Shown: positions 51,590 to 63,209 of the stretch, one piece after another
Layout of the letters: the number at the start of each line of letters is the position of its first letter
Position numbering within the stretch: position 1 is the stretch's first letter
Assembly: GCA_000328365.1 (NCBI GenBank)
Contig: KB302198.1
Coordinates: forward strand, 81,678-145,677
DNA length: 64,000 nt
Origin: Capitella teleta
Taxonomy: Eukaryota > Annelida > Polychaeta > Capitellidae
Direction of reading: 5' to 3'
The notes under the pieces: generated by a model
What the model was told of the DNA's origin: nothing
What the model saw: the letters and a program-made list of their open reading frames with translations, nothing else
Databases searched by the model: none
Position numbers and translations under genes: made by a program

Positions 51590-53149
51590 CTCCTCCTCCT
51601 CGTCGTCGTCCGCCATCGCCCTCCGTCCTCAGTGCCCTTTATCATCGAACTGTTGCGTCAGCGTTATTTCATGCTGAAGAAAAAAAAAAAAAAGACAAAG
51701 ACCCAGAAATACCAACTGTGCACGGATTGTACATATAATTTAAAAGTGCCTTGTTTATTTGAGTGATGATAATTTGCTTTCGTCAATTTAAGCCCTGAAG
51801 ATCAAACTTTTTTTCTGTATTTTTTTTTTTTTCTTTTTTTTTCTTCTTTTTCTCTCTAATAATATTTTAATTTCACCTTCTGTCTACTTTTTCTTGATTA
51901 GTTTTAGTGGTTTAACACACATAAAAAAAGCAAAAAAAAAAACCCAAAACATCCTGGCAAAAAGAGATGACGCTTCCAGAGTTTCAATAATGTCGCCATG
52001 TTATTTTTGATTATTGTCGTGCTGGTGCCATTAGTTGCCTGTATCACTCATTAAGGTGCTCTCGCTAACTTTAATCTTTCAATTTTTAATTTCTCTTTTA
52101 ATCTTAATTTCTCTTTCTTTTTCTCAGCTATGCATTTTCTTTTCCAAAGGGTTTTTTTTTTTTTTTTCAAATTTGACTTCCCGCATCATGAACTGAGCAA
52201 TACTAATTAGTAATAATTTACTATTTTAATTAATAATTAATAATTAACCCCCATATGCTGATCAAGCTTGACCTTTTAGTTGGAGCACTTGAATACGGAC
52301 GTCGATGTGCATTTATGTAATACTGCCAGAAAGATGAAACAGTAAAGTATTGAATTTTTTTATCATAAGTACCTGTATAAGTAAAATGGCGGGAATCTCT
52401 TCTCGAAATGCTGATTATGATCTCGTGTGAATGTGATTGTACGTGACGGTGTGAAAGTTATTTAAAACTATAAAAAAACTTGAATGTGTTCCAGTTTACT
52501 GCCAAGTTCCTCTGTTCACCTATGATTTGACCTAAATTCCAAATTAAAAAGAAAGACAAACTTAAAAATTTCGACTCTTGCCCAATGATAAAATATATTG
52601 GAACACCCTGTGTAACAATACAACGCTTTCATTTGTACCGCTCGTTTTGCTCTCCCTGGCAACCTCCAAAAACATCTCCTTTTTTTTAAATATGTAACAC
52701 GCCTGGTGATTGGTCGATTTCATACCGGAAATGTCGTACATAGCATAAACAATGAAATAAATCTTAAGTTTTCTGGCAAACAAGAAAGTAGCTGTACTGA
52801 TCAGATTTAAATCGCTTGTTATCTTTTATTATTATTTTATTCTGCCCCTCCCACCCCACCCTTATTCCTCTGTATGCCTGACCATTACGATTGTGATGGC
52901 CAGTTTTTCTGACCACTGCGTTGGTCAAGAGTGGCTGCAAGAAGGGAAAAATCAACCCCAAAATGTCTGTGATGTTACTTTCAATCCTGTGTCTATAATA
53001 ATTCTTGCGTATTTATATAGTCATTTGTTTTCATTATTATTTTTCTTTCTGATGTATATATATATATACATGTACATGACTCGTATTATTATCATTATTA
53101 TTATTACTTATTATTATTATTACTATTGATATTTCAGATACGAAATAAA
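51590..53149 (+). other. Delta 3' UTR region
   Basis: AT-rich sequence with many T and A runs. Candidate poly(A) signals AATAAA lie at 52756-52761 and 53144-53149, so the 3' UTR may be about 1.2 or 1.6 kb with alternative ends. A TTA/ATT repeat lies at about 53083-53125. No coding signal seen. Confidence 0.45.
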
Positions 53150-56100
53150 GGGTCACAAACATGACTATTTTTCCAAATATGATTCCAAAATTTATTCAAT
53201 TATTGTGTTTTCGCGAGAAAAAAACAAAAACAAAAAAAAAAACAAAAAAAAACATTGAAAGCCAAATGCCGTCGCAACTGCACAATCTATCAATAGCGAA
53301 CGTGAAATAGAATCTAGAATCAAATGGCGGAAAATATATATACAGCCGCTGGAATATATTTCAATCTGAATAAAAAAAAATACTTGTAAAATAAGACCCA
53401 AAAGGTAAAGCTCATCATATATGCAGCGGCACGTCGCCCCGTCGTTATATTTCAACAAACAAACAGTTCCAATATCGAACAGTTTCAATCTGCTCAGCAC
53501 TCAGAATCAATGAAAATCCCAGCATTTAGACACTGGGCTCAATCCGTCAGACGGAATTACGAGGTCAATGCTGTCCATTTCAGCTCATTAACCATGCTAT
53601 GAACAATAAAGCATTGGAATATCTGGTGACTGCATGGGGCAGTCGCATACGAAACATTGCAGAGTGTTGCGTAATGAAATATGTAAATGATAATCATGTA
53701 TGCCCTATGACGCAACCGTATCGTCACCTTGATCTGAGATTGACTTCAAAGGTTGGGCAGCAGAGTTAATAGCTGGAGTTATGTAACTCCCAGTCACCTG
53801 TGACGTAATATACATATATTTAAAGAACAGTCGAACTGTTTACGCGAAAGAGCATGTTTATGAGAAAGAGAGCATTCAATACGCAGCTCCGTTGTCACAG
53901 TTTGTCAGAGAAAATTGCGCGAATCATCCAACCAATCTTTCAACCTTATACGGAGCAATCGACCTTGCAAAACCAGTTTGGTTTTCGTGATGAAACTGGT
54001 TCCGGTTTCCTGGTGAAGCCGGTTTCAGTTTCAAGTCTTTCATCGAAGTCTTGTAGATGACCAAAATCAAAGAATTTGGTCTCCAATTTCGTTGTCAAAA
54101 ACCTCCCTGAAACAGAGAAATGATATAATTAATAAATAAATAAAATAAATAATATTGTATGGAAACAGAGAAATGATATTGTATGGATTTTTTTACTGTT
54201 TCAATGGTTGCATCCGTATTATTTCGGAGATGTATGTTGAAGTAGTTAGGTAATTGAATTAACTTGAAATGTTATTCCATAAATCAAATTTCGACCAGTA
54301 TTTAACATGGATATATAGCATTATAGGTAAACCTGATAATACGACATTGACGAAATAAATTACACCAGAGGCCAATATTAGTAAGCCCTGTTAAGAAAAT
54401 TGCTCACAAAGTAACCGATAGTAAAGTGTTACGTAATTCGTAATGTATAAACTGCTTACGTCACCAGGTGGCCTGAGAGCCGTCAAACTTCTAGACGTGT
54501 GACAATGCACTCGGCGTCTCGATATGCAGACCATGCAACCAGCAATTATGATATAACAAGCTGCAATCTGTTAATTAATCCGTGAAGGCGTTAATCAGAT
54601 TTGAATAGCGAACGGCTTTTGCGAATTGCGTGCGATATATCAAGGTTATTTATGCTCATACTAAGGCATCAATTGGTTAGTCATATCACACGGTAAAAAC
54701 ACGCAATCATATCACACGGTAATGCAATATGCAATCATATCACACGGTAATGCAATATGCAATCATTCGATTAGAAAAACACGACCCTTGAACCGGAGCA
54801 TTGTAACAATGTATGACAAAGGTCAGTCCCCCATAAGCTGAAAACATATAACCACTAACCATAAGACGTGGTTTTTAGTTGGAGGATATAACCACACAAC
54901 CATGGTTATAAGCATGATGCAGTCATTTCGCAATCAGATATTGTTAGCAGCATTACGAGTGGTAATCTTAGGCCGAATATCACAAACCACATTCAAATAA
55001 GTGATTTATAATATGCGGCCGTTGATTTCACGCGAGAAAACATCTGAAATCGAATGATATCCACATAACCACGATGACGTCAGCATGTCACAAGATTCCA
55101 ATGACGCATATAGCTTGAAAACAAATTCCACAAACTCCGGGAAATTATCACAGAAAGTATTCCACAAATAAACCGTAGAACAAATATCGTGTATTTATCA
55201 CAATCCACAATAATAGCTGCTAAATCCCGAAGAGCGTGCGTTCCACGTGCGTTCGAACGAAACGACGTTTGAAATCTGACATCATCGTCTTGTGAGCGTC
55301 CGCTTTATATGCGCAGAGCGGTGCGGACAAGTTCAGACATGCCTCTGCATCACTCGGGGGCTGACATCAGCGGAGAGATGCTGTATATAGGGGAATGAGT
55401 CACGAAGGGAAACAAACGGATTTCCCTCATTATAGCACCTATAAGTATATATTACGCCACTTGGTGCAAAATCAATCGCAGGGATTATCCTTCCATGAGG
55501 TGAAATGCTAGCACGGCATTGAGAGTGGGTTTGCATTGTGCAATATGCTTTGCAGTGTAGCGTGTGTGTTGGTGTGGTTTAAACTTAGAATGGTCTCATC
55601 ACAAATACAAACAACGAACAATTCGAATAGCTGCATAATGATAACCTACTTTGACCCAACCGCATTCATCTCAATCGATGAGCGATGTTTATCTTACTTC
55701 ATAACGCTTGAATAGCTGATTAATTATTTTAAAATTTGTGGTTGCATGTCATAAGATGTTCATAATATTTTTAACGAACAAACACTGATGAGACGTTTGG
55801 CAATTTTTGTTTAAAAAAAAAAAAGGGGGGGCACTTTCGCCGAGGGAATTTTTTGATAATCTCGCGATATGCCCTTTCTCATACTTCAGCATACTAAATA
55901 TATAATCGAATTGTGTAGCATTGTTTATTTCTAAAGCCTTTGATTACATATGCAATCAATAGATACTTGTATGGGTAACATTTGTTAATTAAACATGATC
56001 CCATTAAACAATATTTATCAAAATTTGCATCGAAGACTCCCGTGGTCATACAGAGATAATTATAGCATCATTGAAATGAAAAGATCCACTTTATCATATA

Positions 56101-56744
56101 TTTTTTTTTTTTTTTTTATCAAGTTCAAACTTCTAGAAGACTAGAACTATGATGATATAAACCTTAGTTAATTTTTAAGAATAATTTTGATTTGAAGCTG
56201 TAGATTTGGCGATGGCCTCCAAGTGTACGCATGTTTTTTCGCGGCCTCTGCTGCTCCGAGCCAAACGACGAATGCGCGCTTTGAGGCGGCGTCGTTTATG
56301 CAGAATTTCTGGAATATTTGCTAAAAGATGACCCGGTAAAAGGCCTAATACATTTGATAAGAGGCTACTCCAACTATAAACAGTAATTATGTTGAGATAC
56401 AGCGCGGACTTCCATAGACAATGGCATTTTCGTAACACATTCGGCAAGGTTGAAAAATCGCCATTACTTGTAAATATACTTTTGAATCACCCTGTATATA
56501 CTGTAGTAGTTTAGTCCGGGCTGTCGACATATTTGTATCAATGTAAATATATATAATTGCAGTATGCATGCCTCAAGTGCATGTGTTGTATTCATGAAAT
56601 AGACAGTATAATTATAATTATTACTACATGCGCTGTAAATAGATCGGGCCGTGTTGTCGAAACCGATTCTTGGTTCTGATGTCTATAACCAGGTCATTCG
56701 GGGAAAATAAACCCCAACCTAATCGGACCAAGTATGAAAAGGAA
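53150..56744. other. Intergenic, Delta to MITE copy 2
   Basis: No exon supported. A 28-bp tandem repeat lies at 54703-54758. A-run and G-run near 55813-55830; T run at 56100-56118. Confidence 0.4.
54681..54769 (+). repeat. 28-bp tandem repeat (TCATATCACACGGTAATG core)
   Basis: Two full adjacent copies (54703-54730, 54731-54758), with partial copies before (from 54681) and after. The core ATCACACGGTAA occurs three times. Confidence 0.85.
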
Positions 56745-57448
56745 TTAAAGGGAGGGAGAACTGGTTAAAAATGGACTTTGAGTCGTTATTTGATGCACCA
56801 AAAATGATTCCTATGCCTGGCCCACACAAGAAATATCATCGCGGGAGATATATTGCTAACTAGGCGTGACGTCATGAGCTGTGATGAAACACAGAGTTCC
56901 CCATCTTTTACAATGGGCCTCGTCATATCAGCGTGTCCTGCGACTAAACCCCTGGATATTGTTTTTGTTTTCTTTTCGGAAATAGATAGAATAATCATTT
57001 TGCCACCAGTCAGGCGCGAAAAAAAAAATATATTTTTCGCTATTTTTCTTATTTTAACAAGCGATTTTCTAGGACACCTACCATGTTTCTCATCCTGAAA
57101 CAGTAAAAAGGTCAGCCAGAGTGCACCACGCATGCGCTTTCGTTTCGTAAACAACAGAGATGTCCTTTTATGGCGAAGATGATCTGCTCTGATTGGCTGA
57201 AATCGATAGCTTCCCGAGGGGAACTGGACCAATCAGCCATCAGCCAAACCAAGCCATCAGCTGACGTTTGCCTCCTATTCTTCGCAATGGAAGCCATTCT
57301 CCCATAGGCGCAATGCTAACCCCGATATTCGGAATGCATTATTTCCTTACGCTTGCATCCAGGCATGGTGTTTTTGGCACGGAATGCTATCAATTGGTGC
57401 TATGAGTCAATAGAACATCACTTAAAATTTAGTTCCCCATCCCTTTAA
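56745..57448 (-). mobile_element. TTAA-flanked MITE, copy 2 (inverted)
   Basis: The same family as copy 1 (17271-17982), in opposite orientation and 704 bp long, with TTAA at both ends and the same terminal inverted repeats. Differences from copy 1 are scattered substitutions and small indels. The 61-codon frame (57112-57297) is open here too. Confidence 0.85.
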
Positions 57449-57789
57449 TCGCAATATTTTATGCCATCTGCTTTGCAAACATTTCTTCTGACTTACCCTA
57501 TGATATAGCAGGCTATAGTTGTCCAGTGTTCACGCTGTCCACGAATATCGAGATATTACGTCACTGCGTCCCCTCCGCACTCTTTCAGTAAGGGTAGTCA
57601 AAACGGGAATGGCTCCTTGAGCCGAATTCGCAAGGGATTTGTGGAGACAGGGAAGAAAGCGAAGAATGACGTCATAATAACACGAATGAGTTAGAACAGC
57701 AACGAACAATATATTGTTAGCACCCTTTGTAGCCAGATCAACTTCAACTCAATCACAACCGATACAAAGAGACTCGGAAAGATGACAAA

Positions 57790-59500
57790 AGGACGCGACC
57801 TTTGAAGGTGACGTTTACTTCTCTCGGTTTGAAGCCAGATTCTCTGATGGCAATGACCGCTGCACTCGTGACTACCCTTGATTCTCACGCACCTCTTCAG
57901 AAAGTTCGCCCCAAAGGAGATGATGTGCATAAAAGATGGATGATCCACGAAGAAAGGAAGAAGAAACGGAAAGACCAGTGCACAAAAGTAGTTAGACTCA
58001 CCGAGAAAAAAAAAGAGCTTATTTTCAGAATAAACTGAACGGGTCGTCATCGAAGAAGGCCTACACCTTCATAGACAGGCTAGTAGCCAAGAACAACACC
58101 GTGTCTCTACCCTCAGAAGCAGAACCCAACGTCCTGGCGGAGGAGTTCTCGTCCTTCCGGCAGAAAATAGCTGCAATCCGTGCTACACTTGACACTCAAC
58201 AAGATTACCCACTGATTGAGGCAGGTGGTAGCCCCAGCTCCTGTACACCACGAATTTTTAATCCTATGACATTTAATCCTATGAATTTTAAAGCCTATGA
58301 CAGAGACTGAGATACGGAGCAAGGCTGATCCTTGCCAGCCCACGCAAGACCTGCGCCTTGGTTCCCCTGCCGTCGTTGCTGAAAGTTCCTGACCTGCTCA
58401 ACTCTCTCATTTCACGTTCATCATTAACCAGTCTCTGATTACTGGGACAGTCCCTCATGCGTTGAAGATGGCACAAGTTTCTCCCAGACTCAAGAAGGGC
58501 CAACAACCTGCATGGTGATTTCCAATCTGCCCATAAGGCTCACAGCTCGGAGACGACCATGCTCAAAGTAAAAACGGACTTGGACCAAATCATGGACTCT
58601 GGTGACGCTGCATTGCTTGTGCCGCTAGATCTGAGCGCGGCCTTCGATTCCGTTGATCACGTTGTGTTGCTTGAGCGAGTGGAGAAGGAGCTGAGCATCA
58701 AAGGAGCTGCACTCAGCTGGCTATAGGCCTATCTTCAGGATCGCCGGCAATTTGTCGCCATCAATGACACTCGGTCGCAAACAACTAATTCAGATGTGGG
58801 CGTACCCCGGGGCTCGGTGGTGGGCCCGATCTTGTTTCTCATGTATACTCTCCCTCTCAAGCGTATTGTGACCCGATTCCCAGGCATCGCAAGGCACAGC
58901 TACGCCGATGACACTCAGTTATATTGCAGACTGAGACTCCCGGTTCGAACCTCAATGCTGCTGCCCTTGAGGGGACGAACTCATGTTTAAACAGCGTCCA
59001 AAACTGGCTCCTATCCAATAAATTGCTAATCAATGATGAAGGAACGGAGGCTGTCTTGGTTGGCAGTAAGAGGACGCTACTCAAGTTAAAGGACCTCAGC
59101 ATCCGCATTAGTGTGGGGGGAGTCCAACATGAACCCTTCGCATTCCGCACGCGCCCTCGGCATTGTGCTCGACCAGAAGCTCTCCATGGATCAGCACGTT
59201 GGTGCTGCCACCAAGGCTGCGTACTTCCACCTCCGTCGCATCCGTCAGATACGCCAGCATCTCACCAAAGACGCCTGAGCCAAGGTCATCTCCTCCTGTG
59301 TCACTTCACGCATCGACTTTGGAAATGCATCGCTGCTCTCCTGTTCAGGGGCAACAGAAAAGGATTACAGGCTGTCCAGAACAGTGTTGCGCGTGTCCTT
59401 GCGTCTGATCGACGTGCGCACATCGAACGAAAACGGGATATAAGGAAGCGAGGTTGCTTGCACCTTGAGACCCGCTTCGCCAATTAAGTTATTGAAAGCA
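57790..59500 (+). mobile_element. Degenerate CR1/L2-like LINE
   Basis: A non-LTR retrotransposon fragment covering the linker before the reverse transcriptase (TTLDSHAPLQKVRPKGDD), then the RT domain: LVPLDLSAAFDSVDHVVLLE (58620-58680), GVPRGSVVGPILF (58797-58835), the catalytic YADDTQLY (58901-58924), LNSVQNWLLSNKLLIN, and the downstream block LGIVLDQKLSMDQHV...VTSRIDFGNASLL. Several stops and frame changes separate these blocks (for example a stop after AALSWL at about 58723), so it is inactive. The 5' endonuclease and the true 3' end were not recognised. The motif set is that of the CR1/L2/Jockey branch; the exact clade cannot be set by eye. Confidence 0.85.
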
Positions 59501-60180
59501 AAGTCAAATAGCATTGAGATATTATTTGATTAATTGATTTGAATTGTCATTGACATCCTCTTATTAATTGTGGTCGCCTGAAGGACAACACTTTTATTTT
59601 TGTGATTGGGATTTCTGGGGCAAAACATTTTGTAAATTAAATAAATTATAATTAAATTTCTAAAGCACTCCTGTTTGTTTATTCCAAACAACAGCTACTT
59701 GAACCAGGTGGAGTCCAATTCCAATCTTTTATTTTAAATTAAAGTCAATCTTGATTGCATGTACATGAATACGTATATAATTATGTAATTCTGTACTCGC
59801 TTGAACTGTGGACCATTGGATGCTCGCATTCACCCCTGGATAAGGGATTTGGGATTTTATGATTGACATATTTGTATGCATGTCCAGTCGAATCTGTCTT
59901 TTATCGAGTTTAATCCCAAATCTCTTGATGCTGGCCCTGGCTTCTGGTGACAATGCCAACTCGATTTTCAGATAATAGTATGTGTATTGTAGCACTATAC
60001 AGTTCTTACAGCGAGTACATTCCAATTCCTAACTCCTCTTCAAGTCAGTCACTCTGCGTCTGGAACCTCATTCAAGCGCAGACAGATCACGTGCCCGCTT
60101 TCCGCGACTCAGCCACTGTCAAAAACCACGTACGTCGAACAGTCAGCGTGGGGAGAAATGCGCGCAGAGAGCGATTTCAT
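59501..60180. other. Intergenic, LINE to ChaC promoter
   Basis: AT-rich, with no exon or repeat that I can support. Confidence 0.4.
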
Positions 60181-60195
60181 CATTTTTCGGAAAGC

Positions 60196-60252
60196 ATTGC
60201 ATCAGCCCTGTTGGGATATGCAAATGAGATCGATCTAAGTCAACCAGCCAAT
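60196..60252 (+). promoter_or_regulatory. ChaC upstream promoter elements: AARE core, octamer, CCAAT
   Basis: ATTGCATCA at 60196-60204 is identical to the amino-acid response element core of the mammalian CHOP promoter (ATF4-C/EBP composite; TGATGCAAT on the other strand). An octamer ATGCAAAT follows at 60218-60225 and a CCAAT at 60248-60252. All lie 180-236 bp upstream of the ChaC ATG. Known: mammalian CHAC1 is induced by ATF4 in the unfolded-protein and amino-acid response. Inferred: the same control here. Confidence 0.55.
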
Positions 60253-60431
60253 CAGACGAAAGCGTGACCTACATTAGCGAGTTGGCATTGGCTAGGCATC
60301 ACAAATTGGGTCGGCTCATGGCCGTATGAAGTAAACAACAACACGTTGCAGTAGGAACTCGTGTATATATATTTCTCATCTGCTCGAAGAGATGGTCATA
60401 TCACTCTGAATCTCTAAGCTCTGCTGACAAT

Positions 60432-62510
60432 ATGGCACTGGATCTCGAGGAAATGCTAACGGACACGTCCCGGTTGTGGGTCTTTGGGTACGGATCTATT
60501 TTATGGAAAACAGGATTCGAATACAACTCTAAATTGATCGGACACATCGGGGGATTCGAACGCAGGTTTTGGCAAGGAAACACGACGCATAGGGGAACTG
60601 TAGAATTGGTAAGTGATCAATGAGCACATTACATGTATAATGACCTATGAACAACTAAACATGTAATGCTAAATTGGGTTAATGTCCATATGGTATTCTA
60701 TGAAGTGTGGGCACATTGGTTTAAAGGGATGGGGAACTAATTTTTAAGTGATGTTCTATTGACTCATAGCACCAATTGATAGCATTCCGTGCCAAGAACA
60801 CCCTGCCTGGATGCAAGCGTAAGGAAATAATGCATTCCGAATATCGGGGTTAGCATTGCGCCTATGGGAGAATGGCTTCCATTGCGAAGTATAGGAGGCA
60901 AACGTCAGCTGATGGCTTGGTTTGGCTGATGGCTGATTGGTCCAGTTCCCCTCGTGAAGCTATCGATTTCAGCCAATCAGAGCAGAGCATCTTTGCCATA
61001 AAAGGACATCTTTGTTGTTTACGAAACGAAAGCGCATGCGTGGTGCACTCTGGCTGACCTTTTTACTGTTTCAGAATGAGAAACGTGGTAGGTGTCCTAG
61101 AAAATCGCTTGTTAAAATAAGAAAAATAGCGAAAAATATTTTTTTTTTCGCGCCTGACTGGTGGCAAAATGATTATTCTATCTATTTCCGAAAAGAAAAA
61201 AAAAATATCAAGGGGTTTAGTCGCAGGACACGGTGATATGACGAGGCCCATTGTAAAAGATGGGGAACTCGGTGTTTCATCACAGCTCCTGACGTCACGC
61301 CTAATTAGCATTATATCTCCCGCGAAATCGTTAGCGATGATATTCCTTGTGTGGGCCAGGCATAAGAATCATCTTTGGTGCATCAAATAACGACTCAAAG
61401 TCCATTTTCAACCAGTTCTCCCTCCCTTTAACTGTCAATATGTTTGATGCGATATGTTTAGAATATGTCATCACATTAATTTAACAATCTATTCAACAAT
61501 TTATTCCTCTCTTTCAGCCTGGTCGAGTTGCCACTCTAGTCGCATCGGCTGATTCTGAAGTGAGCATTTTCCTTATTTCTTTCAGTTATTCAAGTGATTG
61601 TGTTTTAGTGTCCATGGCAACCGTCTGCATTCATGCCATATGGTTTAAATTTCATGAGAGTTAGCAGATTCTATCTTGTACTGTGTGCATTTGTACGTGT
61701 AGATTAATAAATTACGCGTGCATAATTGTGTATGCATGCACACTACGCATTAAAATGTAACTTAACATACACCAAATCATTTAAATGTTATGAATGTTGC
61801 TATAATTATAAACTACAAAGCATTGTAGCATGTTTATCGTGACATGCATGGGGATACAAGAATGACTGAAAGTAGGTCGATTACATAATAATAACAACAG
61901 ATCTTAGAAACAGTATTGAACGCGATTTACACGCCGTCTGCCGCGATAAGTGATCCAGTTCAACCGATGGTCAATCGCAGTCATTATAATTTATACAAAT
62001 AGCTTAATCCACTTTTCTCTCCTTCTTCAGGCCAAAGTTTGGGGCGTGGCGTTTGAGCTCGTCGGTGCTCGGATGATCAGAGCCGCCTTGGAGCACCTCG
62101 GCGTTCGAGAGTGCGCCCTCGGGGGATACTGTCACGTGACTGTTCCATTCCACCCCAAGAACTGTTCCAACAGGTGTTCCTTCTCAGTATTGCTGTTCAC
62201 GGCCACGGAGGAGAACAACTTGTACCTGGGTCCGGCCCCCCTCGAAGAAGTCGCTCAGCAGGTCATCGAGTGCAAAGGAAAGGCTGGCCACAACGTGGAG
62301 TACGTACTCAGGTTGGCTGAGTTCGTCAGGGCGCATCTAACAGATGATAACGACGACCATCTCTTCGGGTTGGAGTCGCTCATCCACGAAGAACTGCGGA
62401 GGCGAAATATCTGCCCAGAGAGGTTGATACGCGAGCACATCCAGGCACACCACGTGTACCGGAAACGGAAAGAACCGGAAACGCATGGCATGATCAAAAT
62501 TGCGTCGTGA
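60432..62510 (+). CDS. CHAC1: ChaC-family glutathione-specific gamma-glutamylcyclotransferase
   Basis: Three exons, 232 aa: 60432-60608, 61518-61559, 62031-62510. The fold signature is present: WVFGYGSILWK near the start (Tyr20-Ile23, the YGSL substrate loop with Ile for Leu), RRFWQGNTTHRGT, PGRVATLV, the catalytic Glu100 in GVRECALGGY, LYLGPAPLEEVAQQVIECKG and GHNVEYVLRLAEFV. It cleaves glutathione to 5-oxoproline and Cys-Gly in the cytosol. Whether it is the CHAC1 or CHAC2 type cannot be settled by eye; the length and the neighbour Delta favour CHAC1. A basic C-terminal extension of about 40 aa (HHVYRKRKEP region) exceeds the usual length. Intron 1 holds a MITE. Poly(A) signal AATAAA at 62733-62738. 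Confidence 0.94.
60721..61431 (+). mobile_element. TTAA-flanked MITE, copy 3, in ChaC intron 1
   Basis: 711 bp, the same family and orientation as copy 1, about 97% identical by eye, with TTAA at both ends. It begins about 110 bp after the exon 1 donor and ends about 87 bp before exon 2, making up most of the 909-bp intron. It lies in the sense orientation relative to ChaC. Confidence 0.87.
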
Positions 62511-62732
62511 ACGGCTACAAACCAGTGTCCAATGTTGCATCTAGATGTTTACTTGTACAATATGCATCTTAATGATCTGCTTACCCAAGAAACGATTTTA
62601 TTTCTTCAAAGTGCTCTGTGATATATTATGTGTTTTCAAAACTGTTCATGTCAAACATCTACACAATGTACTCAAAAGTCAATTGTCCTACTTAGTATGG
62701 AGTGTTATCTGATTCATCCGGGTTTCAACCGA

Positions 62733-62738
62733 AATAAA
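62733..62738 (+). promoter_or_regulatory. Poly(A) signal, ChaC gene
   Basis: AATAAA 223 bp after the stop codon. Confidence 0.55.
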
Positions 62739-63209
62739 ATACTTAAAATTCCGAAATTCCTTCGCCTCCAAATCGCGTCACCTTCCAATGGTCACCATAG
62801 CAACAGGGGGTGTACTTTATCGCCAAGCATAGCGTGAGCTCAGGAATACTTATCCTACAATGGGGTCACATCTCAATAATTAGGTCACAGTTGGCTTTCC
62901 GTGCATTCAAAAAGAGACATCTGTCAGTTGGAAATATTTGACAAAATAATATTGACGCTGAGCACAGAACTAAGACGGAAGTATTGCAAAATCAAAGTAT
63001 TTTAGCCAGGGAATAGATTCTTTATCTTTATTACGATAATGTACACAATGATATAATTTATCAAATACAAAGAAAACACGAATAAAAAAAAAATGACCAT
63101 GGTAATGATGAAAGAGTTAAAAATGTCGATCATCCAACATTTAATCATCGAATCCATAACAACAACAGCTGCCTTCTTGATTATTAATTAATCAAATCGA
63201 TAATCCGGG
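62739..63209. other. Short spacer between convergent genes
   Basis: No exon. TTTATT at 63028-63033 (AATAAA on the minus strand) is a likely poly(A) signal for the minus-strand gene that ends at 63210. Confidence 0.45.

Noticed and set aside
56786-57232. A 148-codon minus-strand open frame
   Set aside because: It is the reading of MITE copy 2; the corresponding frame is shifted in the other two copies, so it is not a conserved gene.
58935-58945. GGTTCGAACC, a perfect tRNA B-box word
   Set aside because: It lies within the LINE reverse-transcriptase sequence and no A box or cloverleaf surrounds it.
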